Assembly (NCBI RefSeq): GCF_001553955.1
Contig: NZ_CP014236.1
Coordinates: 1 to 57,463 of the forward strand
DNA: 57,463 nucleotides
Direction: 5' to 3'
Origin: Moraxella osloensis
GTDB lineage: Bacteria; Pseudomonadota; Gammaproteobacteria; Pseudomonadales; Moraxellaceae
How positions within the stretch are numbered: position 1 is the stretch's first letter; each line of letters opens with the position of its first letter. Of the stretch, positions 16,761-26,839 are shown one piece after another. The notes beneath the pieces are model-generated. The model did no database searches, was not told the DNA's origin, and saw only the letters and a program-made list of their open reading frames with translations. A program made the translations under genes and the position numbers.

Positions 16761-17249
16761 AACATGCGAGAAAAGCAATATCAATATTACCGTGATAAAT
16801 TGCTTTCGTTTTCCAGTGATGAAATTAATTGGAAAAGTTTGGGTGAACTTGGACAATTAATTCGTGGTAATGGTTTGCAGAAATCTGATTTTACAGAAGA
16901 TGGATTTCCTGCAATTCATTACGGGCAAATTTATACTTTTTATGGCACATTTGCAGATAAGACCAAATCTTTTGTTTCTGAAAATTTGGCTAAGAAATTA
17001 AAAAAGGCTCAAAATGGTGACGTGCTACTTGCTGGTACAAGTGAAAATATACAGGACGTTATGAAACCTTTAGGTTGGTTAGGCAATGAAATAGCTATTT
17101 CTGGTGATATGTTTGCCTTTCGCCCAAATACTGAACTTGATACAAAATACTTAACTTATCTTTTGCAAACCACTGAGTTTCAGAAATATAAAGAAAAATA
17201 CGCACATGGCACAAAAGTTACTAGGTTGAATGCAGAAAAATTTTTAAGG

Positions 17250-18459
17250 TAGGACTTACGCAAAAAGCATAAAATTTTGCGAAAGCGGATAAAAATATAG
17301 TATAGTCAATCCTAAATTATAGTAAGCACCGTTTGCCCTGAGCTTGTCTAAGGGTAACGGTCGTTATGGTTCGACAGGCCTACCACGAACGACCCTGTTC
17401 GATATAATTCAGTTTTCACTATAGCATAAAGAGATGAAGAAAAAAGCTATCACCCGCTTAGACTACTGTCAATATTTACTGGTAAGCCAAACCAATTACA
17501 CCCTTACCAACTACGCAGAACATCATCCTGAATCAATTAGTCATGACCGCATCAATCGATACCTACGTCATGACAAACTAAAACCCAAGCTCGTATGGGA
17601 AAAAGTCAAAGACGACATCGTATTAGACGACGATGGCTATCTTATCTTTGATGACAGCATACTCGATAAAAATCATAGTCACAAAATCGAATTGGTTAAT
17701 CGCCAATACAGTGGCAACGCCCATCGCATTATTAAAGGCATCTGCATCGTTAACTGTATCTATGTCAATCCAAAGACCGAACAATACTGGCTCATTGATT
17801 ACCGTATTTATGACAAAACCACCGATGGCAAAAGCAAACTTGACCATCTAAAAGACATGCTACAGCACAGTATTGAACACAAACAAATTAAATTCAAATA
17901 TGTGCTCATGGATACATGGTATGCCACCAAAGACATTATGCTGTATATTGATAACTTACAAAAAATCTATTATTGTCCTTTAAAATCCAATCGAAAAGTC
18001 GATGATTCAAAAGGAGTAAACCCTTACAAAGCAGTCAACGAATTAACTTGGACTGACCAAGAGCAACAAAATGGCAAACTGATTAAAATACATGCCTTTC
18101 CTAAAGATTACAAAGTGCAACTGTTCCGAGTAGTGGTTAATGAAAACCGCACGGACTGGATTGTCACCAATGACACCACTCAGGATTCATCAGATGGCAC
18201 ACGATTGGTGTGTGCCATCCGCTGGAAGATTGAGCAGTTTCACCGAGAACTTAAACAACTCACTGGTATTGAAGCTAATCAGTGTCGTAAGGCTCGTATT
18301 CAGCGGAATCATATTTGTTGTTGTATGCTGGTTTGGCTGCAGTTAGCCAGACAGGCTAAACGGTTAAAACAATCTTTATATCAGGTTAAAAGGGGTTTAC
18401 TCAGTGATTATTTGCGTGAGCAGTTACGCTCGCCTTCGGTCGTCTTTGCGTAAGTCCTA
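17250..18459 (+). mobile_element. IS701/IS4-like insertion sequence inside hsdS
   Basis: 1,210-bp element with perfect 15-bp terminal inverted repeats TAGGACTTACGCAAA. It is flanked by a 5-bp duplication TAAGG (17245-17249 and 18460-18464), which marks a simple transposition. It has one DDE transposase gene. The left leader (17322-17402) holds a REP-like palindromic stretch unrelated to the transposase. Confidence 0.9.
17434..18453 (+). CDS. DDE transposase of the hsdS-inserted IS
   Basis: 339 aa. Readable acidic positions include FDDSILDK (about 68), [10 protein letters not shown] (about 155) and the C-terminal [32 protein letters not shown] block that carries the catalytic Glu. This is the IS4-superfamily (IS701-like) layout. 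The stop codon TAA lies inside the right inverted repeat. It is intact, with no frameshift, so the element may still be mobile. Exact IS family name is uncertain. Confidence 0.85.
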   Translation: MKKKAITRLDYCQYLLVSQTNYTLTNYAEHHPESISHDRINRYLRHDKLKPKLVWEKVKDDIVLDDDGYLIFDDSILDKNHSHKIELVNRQYSGNAHRIIKGICIVNCIYVNPKTEQYWLIDYRIYDKTTDGKSKLDHLKDMLQHSIEHKQIKFKYVLMDTWYATKDIMLYIDNLQKIYYCPLKSNRKVDDSKGVNPYKAVNELTWTDQEQQNGKLIKIHAFPKDYKVQLFRVVVNENRTDWIVTNDTTQDSSDGTRLVCAIRWKIEQFHRELKQLTGIEANQCRKARIQRNHICCCMLVWLQLARQAKRLKQSLYQVKRGLLSDYLREQLRSPSVVFA

Positions 18460-18635
18460 TAAGGTTTAAAATTGCTATCCCACCGCTTGATAAGCAAAAA
18501 AGAATTGTAAATATTTTAGATAAATTTGAAGCCCTAACCCACTCTATCACCGAAGGCTTACCCAAAGAAATCACCCTACGTGAGCAGCAATACGAATACT
18601 ACCGAGAGCAACTAATTGATTTTCCTAAAAATTAA

Positions 18636-18899
18636 AATAGCATACATATAAATACATACACACAAATATTTATACCTCATAGTATACATATAAACATATA
18701 CAGTTAAATTTATATATTTATTAGTAGTTAGATAAATTTATACATTGATACTCATCAATATATAGATAGCCATAAGTTAACATACAACTAACTTGATGAT
18801 ATTTTAGTATATCTATAGATTTATACATTTAACTGTATATTATAAATATATACACATCAATACATACACATATCATTAGCCATTCATAAAGATACCACT
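18636..18899. other. AT-rich spacer between hsdS and hsdR
   Basis: 264 bp of almost pure A/T with recurring ATACATA-type words and no gene. ATATACAGTTAAAT (18696-18709) and ATTTAACTGTATAT (18827-18840) are 14-bp perfect inverted copies 117 bp apart. It is likely to hold a separate hsdR promoter, since the rest of the operon has 4-nt overlaps. The long inverted pair could also form a large stem in the transcript. Confidence 0.5.
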
Positions 18900-21800
18900 A
18901 TGAGTACGAATTACAAACCCATCGCCGAAACCAATCACTTTATCGTTCTCGACAAATACACCAAAATCGAGCAGACAGGCAGCTATCAGACCGAAGCCGA
19001 CCTAGAAAAAGAACTCATTGACGACCTGACCAACCAAGGTTATGAATACCGCAAAGACATCACCACCCACGACAAACTATTAGCCAACGCCCGTGAACAA
19101 CTGCAAAAACTCAACAATCTCACTTTTAGCGATAGCGAATGGCAACGCTTTTTGACCGATTACCTAGACCGCCCAAGCGATACCATTATCGACAAAACCC
19201 GCAAAATCTACGATGACTTTGTGCATGACTTTACTTTTGACGATAATCGCCCCCGACAAAACATTTATTTACTCGATAAAAAAAACATTACTCGCAACTC
19301 ACTACAGGTCATCGGACAATTTAGCCAAACAGGCAAACACCGCAACCGCTATGACGTAACCATCTTGGTCAATGGCTTGCCGTTGGTACAAATCGAACTC
19401 AAAAAACGGGGCGTAGCGATTCGAGAAGCCTTTAACCAAGTGCATCGCTATAGCAAAGAAAGCTTTAACAAAGACGAATCACTGTATAAATATCTACAAA
19501 TTTTTGTCATTTCAAACGGCACGGATACCCGCTATTTTGCCAATACCACCAAACGAGATAAAAACAGCTTTGACTTTACCATGAACTGGGCAAGGTCGGA
19601 CAATACGCTCATCAAGGATTTAAAAGACTTTACCGCCACATTCTTTGAGAAGAAAACCTTACTCAATGTGCTTTTGCATTACAGCGTGTTTGATGTCAGT
19701 AATACGTTACTAATAATGCGACCTTATCAAATTGCTGCCACCGAGCGGATTTTATGGAAAATTAACAGTTCTTTTAATGCCAAAAACTGGAGCAAGGTCG
19801 AAAGTGGCGGCTATATCTGGCACACCACAGGCTCAGGCAAGACATTGACCAGTTTTAAAGCGGCACGACTTGCCACCGCCTTGCCGTTTATTGACAAGGT
19901 ATTTTTCGTGGTTGATAGGAAAGATTTGGATTATCAAACCATGAAAGAATATCGACGTTTTAGCCCCGATAGCGTAAACGGCTCGACCAGTACCGCCAAA
20001 CTGAAAGAAAACTTGGCAAGCGATGATAATAAAATCGTGGTCACTACCATTCAAAAACTTAACAACCTAATGAAAAGCGAAGATAAATTGCCGATTTATG
20101 ATAAGCAGGTAGTTTTTATCTTTGATGAATGTCATCGTTCGCAGTTTGGTGAAGCCCAAAAAAACCTGAAGCGTAAATTCAAAAAGTTTTATCAGTTTGG
20201 CTTTACAGGAACACCGATTTTCCCAAAAAATGCGTTGGGCTCAGAAACAACCGCCAGCGTTTTTGGGCGTGAATTGCACTCGTATGTGATTACCGATGCC
20301 ATTCGTGATGAAAAAGTCCTCAAGTTCAAAGTCGATTACAACGATGTGCGTCCACAGTTTAAAGCCATCGAAAAAGAAAAAGACCTTGATAAGCTCACCG
20401 TTGCCGAAAATAAGCAGGCTTTGCAACACCCAGAACGCATCAAACAAATCGCCCAATATATCCTAAACAACTTCAAGCAAAAGACCCACCGCCTAAATGC
20501 GTCAAATAAGGGCTTTAACGCCATGTTTGCCGTCAGCAGTGTCGATAGTGCCAAATTGTATTACAACGCCTTTAAACAGCTCCACAGTGCCGTAAAAGGA
20601 GGCTTAGAACATCCCTTAAAGGTCGCTACCATCTTTTCTTATACAGCGAATGAAGAACAAACGGCAGTGGGGGATATCGTTGATGAAACGTTTGAACCCA
20701 GCGCGATGGATGCCACTGCTAAAGAATTTCTTGATTTAGCCATCAGCGACTATAACGCCCAGTTTAAAACCAACTATAGCACCGAAAGCAAATCCTTTGA
20801 AAATTACTATAAAGACCTATCCAAACGAGTCAAGGGCAAGAATAGCGACAATAGACCATTACCAGAAGCAGAAAAAATTGATTTGTTAATTGTGGTTGGG
20901 ATGTTTCTGACAGGCTTTGATGCTCCGACCCTAAACACGCTGTTTGTCGATAAAAACTTACGCTATCATGGTCTGATACAAGCGTATTCTCGTACCAATC
21001 GCATTTACGATGCCACCAAAACGTTTGGCAATATCGTGACTTTTCGTGACCTAGAGCAGGCGACTATCGATGCTATTACCCTGTTTGGCGATAAAAACAC
21101 TAAAAACGTTGTTCTTGAAAAAAGCTATGACGAATATATGCAGGGTTACACCGACGCAAGCACAGGAGAAGCGTGCCGTGGCTACCTTGACGTAATCGCT
21201 GAGCTTCAACAGCGTTTCCCAGACCCTGATAATATCGTCACCGAGAAAGACAAAAGAGACTTTGCCAAACTGTTCGGCGAATACCTACGAGCTGATAATA
21301 TCCTACAAAACTATGACGAATTTGCAGGACTGCAAGCCCTTCAAACGCTAGATATAAACGATGCCGAAGCCGTTGAAACTTTTAAACAAACTTACTATCT
21401 TACTGATGATGATATTCAGACCATGCAATCTATCGAAATACCATCAGCAAGGCTTATTCAAGATTATCGATCCAGTTACAACGACATTCGAGATTGGATT
21501 CGTCGGCAAAAAGACGCTGATAACCAGAATAAAGCCACTATTGATTGGGATGACGTAGTCTTTGAAATCGATTTGCTCAAATCTCAGGAAATCAATCTGG
21601 ACTATATTCTTGAGTTAATCTTTGAACACAGCAAAAAGGTTAAAAGCAAAGCCGAATTGGTTGAAGAAATCCGTCGTGTTATTCGAGCCAGTATTGGCAA
21701 CCGTGCTAAAGAAAGCCTAATCGTGGATTTCATCAATCACACCAATTTAGATACTATCAAAGATAAAGCTAACATCATCGACGAATTTTTTAAATTTGCC

Positions 21801-22046
21801 CAAGCTGAACAACAAAAAGAGGCCCAAGCTCTCATTGATGATGAAAATCTTAACGCGGACTCAGCAAAACGCTACATCTTAACGTCACTCAAACGTGAAT
21901 ATGCCAGTGAGAATGGTACTGAACTCAATGATATCTTACCCAAAATGAGTCCGTTAAACCCTGAATACCTTACTAAAAAACAGACTGTTTTCCAAAAAAT
22001 AGCCAACTTCGTTGAAAAATTCAAAGGTGTGGGTGGTAGTCTTTAA
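18900..22046 (+). CDS. hsdR: Type I restriction endonuclease / translocase subunit
   Basis: 1,048 aa, full length for EcoR124I-type HsdR. The N-terminal nuclease has [21 protein letters not shown] (PD-(D/E)xK type, about 150-168). The helicase core has Walker A TTGSGKT near 307, DECH near 408 and GFTGTP near 437, with the later motif [13 protein letters not shown] near 665. The C-terminal helical part binds HsdM. With hsdS broken the enzyme should not be targeted to DNA, which would protect the host from its own restriction if methylation fails. It ends about 30 nt before an intrinsic terminator. Confidence 0.94.
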   Translation: MSTNYKPIAETNHFIVLDKYTKIEQTGSYQTEADLEKELIDDLTNQGYEYRKDITTHDKLLANAREQLQKLNNLTFSDSEWQRFLTDYLDRPSDTIIDKTRKIYDDFVHDFTFDDNRPRQNIYLLDKKNITRNSLQVIGQFSQTGKHRNRYDVTILVNGLPLVQIELKKRGVAIREAFNQVHRYSKESFNKDESLYKYLQIFVISNGTDTRYFANTTKRDKNSFDFTMNWARSDNTLIKDLKDFTATFFEKKTLLNVLLHYSVFDVSNTLLIMRPYQIAATERILWKINSSFNAKNWSKVESGGYIWHTTGSGKTLTSFKAARLATALPFIDKVFFVVDRKDLDYQTMKEYRRFSPDSVNGSTSTAKLKENLASDDNKIVVTTIQKLNNLMKSEDKLPIYDKQVVFIFDECHRSQFGEAQKNLKRKFKKFYQFGFTGTPIFPKNALGSETTASVFGRELHSYVITDAIRDEKVLKFKVDYNDVRPQFKAIEKEKDLDKLTVAENKQALQHPERIKQIAQYILNNFKQKTHRLNASNKGFNAMFAVSSVDSAKLYYNAFKQLHSAVKGGLEHPLKVATIFSYTANEEQTAVGDIVDETFEPSAMDATAKEFLDLAISDYNAQFKTNYSTESKSFENYYKDLSKRVKGKNSDNRPLPEAEKIDLLIVVGMFLTGFDAPTLNTLFVDKNLRYHGLIQAYSRTNRIYDATKTFGNIVTFRDLEQATIDAITLFGDKNTKNVVLEKSYDEYMQGYTDASTGEACRGYLDVIAELQQRFPDPDNIVTEKDKRDFAKLFGEYLRADNILQNYDEFAGLQALQTLDINDAEAVETFKQTYYLTDDDIQTMQSIEIPSARLIQDYRSSYNDIRDWIRRQKDADNQNKATIDWDDVVFEIDLLKSQEINLDYILELIFEHSKKVKSKAELVEEIRRVIRASIGNRAKESLIVDFINHTNLDTIKDKANIIDEFFKFAQAEQQKEAQALIDDENLNADSAKRYILTSLKREYASENGTELNDILPKMSPLNPEYLTKKQTVFQKIANFVEKFKGVGGSL

Positions 22047-22074
22047 CTGATGGATTCACTCTAGCTACAATATA

Positions 22075-22115
22075 TAGCTCTAAATGCTCATAGGAATGCT
22101 TTAGAGCTATTTTTA
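22075..22115 (+). terminator. Intrinsic terminator of hsdR
   Basis: TAGCTCTAAA (22075-22084) pairs perfectly with TTTAGAGCTA (22100-22109), followed by TTTTTA. It begins 29 nt after the hsdR stop. The IS481-type element inserted immediately behind it. Confidence 0.85.
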
Positions 22116-22117
22116 TA

Positions 22118-23137
22118 TGTATGATTCATAGACATCATTTCAATATAATCAGAGACTATGAACAAAGAAATTCAACAAAGACTCGGATGGATTAAATTAT
22201 TTGAAGACACGAATGATGCTGGTCTAGTTTGTCGTAGATGTGGTATTTCAAGACCAACGTTACGCAAGTGGTGGAAGCGATACTCTGAACAAGGTATTGA
22301 GGGTTTGGCAAGCCAAAGTAAGCGTCCGCTTAAATCACCTAATACCAAAGTTAATCAACACATTGAAGATTTATTATTACAAATGCGGTCTAGTAGAAAT
22401 CTCGGAGCTAGACGTTTGCAAACGGAACTAATGAGGCTTCATCAAATATCCTTATCTTTGGCGACGATTCATAAAGTATTAACCAATCACCAAGTCAAAC
22501 CGATTAAGAAATTTCGTCGTAAGGCAGATTACCTACGGTATGAACGCCCACTACCAGGAGATAGAGTCCAAATGGATACCTGTAAAATAGCATCTGGGCT
22601 TTATCAATACACCTCAATTGATGACTGTACTAGATATCGGGTACTTAGGCTCTATAACCGCCGTACGGCAGCCAATACGCTGGATTTTTTAGATTGTGTG
22701 ATTGAGGAAATGCCATTTCCCATTCAAAGAGTACAAACCGATCGTGGACTTGAATTCTTTGCTGAAAAGGTTCAGAAGAAAATGATGGAGTATGGCATCA
22801 AATTTAGACCCAATAAACCAGGTTCGCCACATCTCAATGGTAAAGTTGAGCGTTCTCAAAAGACTGATAAAACTGAATTCTATGCAACCGTAGATATCAC
22901 GTCCGAAAACCTTCAGGACCAATTGGCTGAATGGCAGCATTACTATAATTGGCTAAGACCACATTCAGCTTTGAAGGGAAAAACACCCATGGAGAGGTAT
23001 TTTGAATTAAGCGAGGAAACGCCTTTTTCTGATGAGGTGCAAAACCAATATAACCCATCAGATGAACGTATTCAAAATGCCAATTATAAAGTGGATTTAG
23101 AGATGGCCAAATTGAAACGATCTCTATGAATCATACA
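22118..23137 (+). mobile_element. IS481-family insertion sequence
   Basis: 1,020-bp element with terminal inverted repeats TGTATGATTCATAG / CTATGAATCATACA, in the TGT...ACA form expected for this family. Both sides carry TTTTATA (22111-22117 and 23138-23144), which looks like a 7-bp target duplication. It carries one complete transposase. Confidence 0.85.
22158..23129 (+). CDS. IS481-family transposase
   Basis: 323 aa. An N-terminal HTH_29-type DNA-binding part (LVCRRCGISRPTLRKWWKRYSEQGIEGL) is followed by an rve integrase core. The DDE residues lie in VQMDTCKI, QTDRGLEFF and SPHLNGKVERSQKTDKTEF; the C-terminal NWLRPHSALKGKTPMERY block is typical. It is intact and fills almost the whole element. 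Its stop lies 8 bp before the right end. Confidence 0.92.
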   Translation: MNKEIQQRLGWIKLFEDTNDAGLVCRRCGISRPTLRKWWKRYSEQGIEGLASQSKRPLKSPNTKVNQHIEDLLLQMRSSRNLGARRLQTELMRLHQISLSLATIHKVLTNHQVKPIKKFRRKADYLRYERPLPGDRVQMDTCKIASGLYQYTSIDDCTRYRVLRLYNRRTAANTLDFLDCVIEEMPFPIQRVQTDRGLEFFAEKVQKKMMEYGIKFRPNKPGSPHLNGKVERSQKTDKTEFYATVDITSENLQDQLAEWQHYYNWLRPHSALKGKTPMERYFELSEETPFSDEVQNQYNPSDERIQNANYKVDLEMAKLKRSL

Positions 23138-23366
23138 TTTTATATCAACACCTATCTCCTTTAGCCCTTCCTATTAAATCTTCTCCTAAGCATTCAAAAT
23201 CGCTTAATAAACTTATTTTACCTATTAATATGAAATTTCGATTTTAAGATCAAGTAATTTCAAGCAAAACAATTAGCCCAACTTTTTATAGATTATACTT
23301 TTGTTGATTTAAAAATTGAAAAAAAGTCTTTATTGTAATAATTGTAATATTATATATATTGTAGGA

Positions 23367-23401
23367 GCTCGCAAAGCCTTATGTAGCAAGGCTTTGCGAG
23401 C
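23367..23401. repeat. 14-bp perfect hairpin beside the iterons
   Basis: GCTCGCAAAGCCTT (23367-23380) and AAGGCTTTGCGAGC (23388-23401) form a perfect stem with a 7-nt loop. It directly abuts the first iteron. It could be part of the replication origin or a terminator that insulates it. It is the only GC-rich piece in an AT-rich intergenic stretch; 23138-23366 otherwise shows nothing. Confidence 0.75.
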
Positions 23402-23408
23402 CAATACA

Positions 23409-23594
23409 TGTACAACTCTTCTAGTTTATATGTACAACTCTTCTAGTTTATATGTACAACTCTTCTAGTTTATATGTACAACTCTTCTTGTGCTTTATCG
23501 GATAGATGTACAACTCTTCTAGTCCTATGTACTTAGTACATATTTAATATAAGAAATTGATTTTATTAATATTTTATATATGTACAACTCTTCT
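23409..23594 (+). repeat. oriV: Plasmid iterons (replication origin)
   Basis: TGTACAACTCTTCT occurs six times, starting at 23409, 23431, 23453, 23475, 23507 and 23581. The first four are parts of a 22-bp repeat set head to tail, two helical turns apart. The fifth is 32 bp on and the sixth 74 bp on, next to the rep gene. Direct repeats before a Rep_3-type gene are where the initiator binds to open the origin and count copies. The AT-rich stretch 23530-23580 between the last two repeats is a candidate melting region. Confidence 0.9.
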
Positions 23595-23646
23595 CATCAT
23601 GTGTAATAAATACATTTATGTATTGATTACATAAATAAAAATACGT

Positions 23647-25032
23647 ATGATTTCTTTTAAATTGGAAAAGAAAACCTTTGAAGAGAATTTAAGTATGGAA
23701 AAATTTTTTGATAAAAAACTAGAAACTGCTGAATTTCCAATTGTTAAACATAATACTTTGGTTGAATCAAGTTATGATTTATCACCTGTTCCCAATAATA
23801 TTATGACAATTGCGATGACTAAAGCTCGACAATCTAATGTAAGCTGCGAACTTTGGAATGGTGAGGTGATAATTTCTGCCCAAGAGTATGCCAAAATTCA
23901 CAAAGTATCCCTAGATGACGCATACAAGGTATTAAAAAGAGCCGTATTAGAGCTAGAAGAAACAAAAATCATTTGTGATGCGTATTACGACTTTTCAAAT
24001 GGTGAGGTTGTGCCGGAGATTCCCCCTAATCTAACGGATATTAGTTTCTTTTCAGAATCAATTTTGGCATCGAAACCCAAACATGGTAAGTTTAGTAAAA
24101 TGAAACTGCACATACGTTTGGTACAGAAAATAGGTTATAGTGATACAGGGTCATTCATTTACTTAAAATTTAGTGACGATATTCTTCATTTGATTAAAAA
24201 TGCAACAAACCCTGATGCTTTGGACTATACTCAATATGATTATGCCAATACGATCGAACTCAATACCACCCCCGCCAAACGCCTTTATGAGCTTGTTTGC
24301 AAATGGAGAAAAGTGGGAAATTGTCGAAAGCAAGTGGATGAATGGAAGATTTTATTCGGCGTATTTGCTAAATACCCCAATGTGGCAGAGTTCAAGCGAA
24401 GAGTGTTACAACCCGCCATGAATCAAGTAAATGAACAAGGTGAGTTCAAATTAACGTTAGAGCAAGATAAGCTGGGTCGTTCCATTACCCATTTTAATAT
24501 CATTATTGAAGAAAAAATGGTAGTTGAAAACCCTATTGAAACGACAGAATTCTTTGCCAAAGCTAGTAATGTCAATCTCTTTGAAAGTCTCTCTGAAACT
24601 GAACGACAAACCGTTAAAGCAATAGCAGATAAATATATTGCCAAAAATCAGATAGATGACGAAACGCATAAACGTAATATTTATAAAAAAGCCATTAATG
24701 AACGGTGGGGGTTATTAGAACTCGACAATCAAAACCATGAGTATCAAAGACAATCAGAAGAAGTTAAAAAGAAACTCGAAGCGGACCGATTATCAAAATT
24801 GGAAAAACAACAAGAAATATTGAGAAAAGAACAAGAAAGCAAGCAATTTGTGCAGTTATTTGAAAGTCTCGATGTGGGTTTTCAAATAGAAGTTTTAGAT
24901 AGGGTAAGAAACCTAATTGCTACGGAAGTACCTGTATTTTTGAAGATGTTTGACAAAGAGAATGACAAAAAATCGGCTCATACAGATATAAGATTTCGTA
25001 GTTATTTTAAAAGGATAATGGCAATTGAATAA
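23647..25032 (+). CDS. rep: Replication initiation protein (Rep_3 / RepB family)
   Basis: 461 aa. The N-terminal two-thirds has winged-helix initiator features: SCELWNGEVIISAQEYAKIHKVSLDDAYKVLKRAV (about 60-100), GSFIYLKFSDDILHLI (about 178) and NTTPAKRLYELVCKWRKVG (about 205). The rest (about 330-450) is charged, probably coiled coil, longer than in many Rep_3 proteins. The iterons lie directly upstream. ATG at 23647 gives the longest frame; ATG at 23695 has a better ribosome-binding site (AGAG) and may be the true start. Confidence 0.88.
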   Translation: MISFKLEKKTFEENLSMEKFFDKKLETAEFPIVKHNTLVESSYDLSPVPNNIMTIAMTKARQSNVSCELWNGEVIISAQEYAKIHKVSLDDAYKVLKRAVLELEETKIICDAYYDFSNGEVVPEIPPNLTDISFFSESILASKPKHGKFSKMKLHIRLVQKIGYSDTGSFIYLKFSDDILHLIKNATNPDALDYTQYDYANTIELNTTPAKRLYELVCKWRKVGNCRKQVDEWKILFGVFAKYPNVAEFKRRVLQPAMNQVNEQGEFKLTLEQDKLGRSITHFNIIIEEKMVVENPIETTEFFAKASNVNLFESLSETERQTVKAIADKYIAKNQIDDETHKRNIYKKAINERWGLLELDNQNHEYQRQSEEVKKKLEADRLSKLEKQQEILRKEQESKQFVQLFESLDVGFQIEVLDRVRNLIATEVPVFLKMFDKENDKKSAHTDIRFRSYFKRIMAIE

Positions 25033-25110
25033 AATTCAAAAAGATATTGAATATATAAAAATATACATATACAATTATGTGTATATATAAATAAGTATAG
25101 GTTTATCAGT

Positions 25111-25872
25111 ATGCCAAAAATTATTACAGTCATTAATCAAAAAGGTGGAGTCGGTAAAACCACCACGGCACATGCTTTAGGTGCTTGGCTACAAAATAAA
25201 CAGAATAAAAACGTGTTATTTATTGATTTAGACCAACAAGGCAATTTGACTTATGCAACCAATGCCAGTCATAGCGAAAATAACGCCCTAGGCTTATTGA
25301 TTAATGCAAAACTAGATAAACAAGCGATTCAAACGACGCCAACAAATTATCAAATTATTGCTTCTAGCCCTATGCTAGCGAATGTAGAATCTATGCTAAC
25401 GATGACTGGGAGGGAGTATCGATTGAAAGAGGCTTTGTCAGGGCTTCAAGGCTACGATTATATCGTAATGGATACACCACCAAGCTTAAATATTTTAACA
25501 ATTAATGCATTAACCGCTAGCAATTTTGCTTTAATTCCTGCTCAGGCAGATATTTTCAGCGTTCAAGGAATAACCCAGCTTGGGCAAACCATTGATGCAG
25601 TTAAACGTTATACCAATAAAAATTTACAGGTTTTAGGCATTATATTAACTCGCTATAGTAATCGTAATATCTTAAGTCGCGATTTACAGCAAGTTATAGA
25701 AGATACAGCTAAAAGTATACATACAAAAACATACACACAAAATATTCGTGAAGCAATTGCTATTAAAGAAGCCCAGGCACTAAGACAAGACATTTTTTCT
25801 TATGACGCAAAAGGCAATGCGACTCAAGATTATGGTAATTTATTTCAGGAAATTTGGCAGGAGATTCAATGA
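25111..25872 (+). CDS. parA: ParA-family partition ATPase
   Basis: 253 aa, small (type Ib-like) ParA without an N-terminal HTH. The deviant Walker A KGGVGKTTT is at residues 11-19, the Walker A' region FIDLDQQGNLTYA near 38, and the Walker B VMDTPPSL near 117. ParA moves plasmid copies apart on the nucleoid together with a centromere-binding partner. It is 78 nt after rep. The intervening AT-rich stretch with TATA-like repeats (25040-25100) could hold the promoter or a centromere. The stop overlaps the next start (ATGA). Confidence 0.92.
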   Translation: MPKIITVINQKGGVGKTTTAHALGAWLQNKQNKNVLFIDLDQQGNLTYATNASHSENNALGLLINAKLDKQAIQTTPTNYQIIASSPMLANVESMLTMTGREYRLKEALSGLQGYDYIVMDTPPSLNILTINALTASNFALIPAQADIFSVQGITQLGQTIDAVKRYTNKNLQVLGIILTRYSNRNILSRDLQQVIEDTAKSIHTKTYTQNIREAIAIKEAQALRQDIFSYDAKGNATQDYGNLFQEIWQEIQ

Positions 25873-26204
25873 TGTCTACTAAGAAAAGTTTTAGCCATGC
25901 AAATCCAGCCATGTCATTTATCAGTAGCCCAATACTTGAGAACGAGCAGATCGAAGACCAGGAGTTAGAAACTAAGAATATTTCTCAAGAAGATCTACTC
26001 TTAAGTAAACATCAAAAAAATGAGTTTGATGTGCCAATGAAACGCAATCCTGAGTTTATTGAAGTCAAAAGCAAACGCATGCAATTATTAATGCAACCAT
26101 CTTTGCATTCAGCAATTAAAACGCTAGCTGATAAGGAAGAACTGAGCGTCAATGAAAAAATCCACAGTATTTTAAAAGATTACGTTGAAAAATCTAATAT
26201 ATAA
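25869..26204 (+). CDS. parB: Small ParB-like partition partner
   Basis: 111 aa. The C-terminal part (about 65-108: KSKRMQLLMQPSLHSAIKTLADKEELSVNEKIHSILKDYVE) looks like a ribbon-helix-helix DNA-binding domain. The N-terminal part is polar and disordered and could stimulate ParA. The start at 25869 overlaps the parA stop by 4 nt and has CAGGAG in front, better than an upstream TTG. Position right after a small ParA is the main evidence for a centromere-binding role. Confidence 0.7.
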   Translation: MMSTKKSFSHANPAMSFISSPILENEQIEDQELETKNISQEDLLLSKHQKNEFDVPMKRNPEFIEVKSKRMQLLMQPSLHSAIKTLADKEELSVNEKIHSILKDYVEKSNI

Positions 26205-26332
26205 AGTGCATGATAAAGATACTCATACTGTAATGTTTGATAGATCAGAGGGGTAAATTTAAGAAAATTAGCCTAAGCTAAAAATTTTACATTACCTACG
26301 CTATGATAATCTTAGTGATTTTTATTAAAAAA

Positions 26333-26462
26333 TCATCCATCCCAGCTACCTTACCTCTAATTAAACTAGGCTAATGTCCATTTAGCAAATTTAAATGGAC
26401 ATGAAGATGGCAATCAATAAATCCAAATATAATAGCTACAGTGACGACTTCAAAATCCTAAA
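26333..26462 (+). mobile_element. IS66-family left-end relic
   Basis: This stretch resembles the left end of the intact IS66 copy at 28862: CCATCCCA, AATGTCCAT...AATGGACAT and then the first about 18 codons of the tnpA frame (ATGGCAATCAATAAA..., ending YSDDFKIL). The match stops there. It shows an older insertion of a related but diverged element, now reduced to about 130 bp. The rest of 26205-26332 shows only an AT hairpin (26315-26334). Confidence 0.75.
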
Positions 26463-26487
26463 AATCCAAGACATGTCTCGGATTTTT
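26460..26487. terminator. Terminator-like hairpin after higA
   Basis: AAAAATCC (26460-26467) and GGATTTTT (26480-26487) enclose the palindrome GACATGTC. It can act in both directions and lies about 40 nt past the higA stop. Confidence 0.55.
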
Positions 26488-26528
26488 AATATAATACATA
26501 GTATCGACTTTAAGATAGCGTTTTCTAC

Positions 26529-26825
26529 TTAGCTGAAAGCTAATGGCATAATCTTATCTAAAAAATGCGTATCTTGGGTTTCAGCTAGTCGTAGCTCGTA
26601 AGTGGTTTGTAAGTTTAGCCAAAACTTAGCATTACCACCAAAATATTTAGCAAGGCGTAGTGCCGTATCAGCAGTAATACCACGTTCCTCGCGCACGATT
26701 TCATTAATACGGGCAGGTGTGACGCCGATAGCCTTCGCTAAGGCATTGGCGCTCATCTCTAGCGGTGCAAGATAGTCTTCTCGCAAAATTTCACCTGGAT
26801 GAATAGGTCTCATACCATTTTTCAT
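26529..26825 (-). CDS. higA: HigA-type antitoxin
   Basis: 98 aa, XRE-type HTH with the HigA signature MRPIHPGEILREDYL followed by ALAKAIGVTPARINEIVREERGITADTALRLAKYFG. It neutralises HigB and represses the operon. The start at 26825 is preferred because AGGAG lies 7 nt before it; the longer frame overlaps the toxin. Toxin-first order is the HigBA hallmark. It stabilises the plasmid by post-segregational killing. Confidence 0.92.
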   Translation of the reverse strand: MKNGMRPIHPGEILREDYLAPLEMSANALAKAIGVTPARINEIVREERGITADTALRLAKYFGGNAKFWLNLQTTYELRLAETQDTHFLDKIMPLAFS

Positions 26826-26839
26826 ATAATTTCTCCTAA

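Larger units (their letters stand above)
16173..18635 (+). pseudogene. hsdS: Type I specificity subunit hsdS, interrupted by an IS
   Basis: HsdS reads DNA sequence for the complex through two target-recognition domains separated by helical spacers. The intact part (16173-17249, GTG start overlapping the previous gene) has TRD1, the conserved spacer IPPLDVQAEIVRILDTF, TAEL repeats at residues 185-196 and TRD2. It is cut at codon 359. After the IS, the frame resumes at 18465 with [27 protein letters not shown] and ends at 18635 (PKN). Removing the IS and one TAAGG copy rejoins the frame exactly, giving about 415 aa, normal for HsdS. The truncated protein lacks the distal conserved helix that closes the circular HsdS fold, so it is probably inactive or altered. 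Confidence 0.9.

Noticed and set aside
23409..23594. CRISPR-like repeat array
   Set aside because: The repeats touch each other with no unique spacers and lie before a rep gene, so they are iterons.
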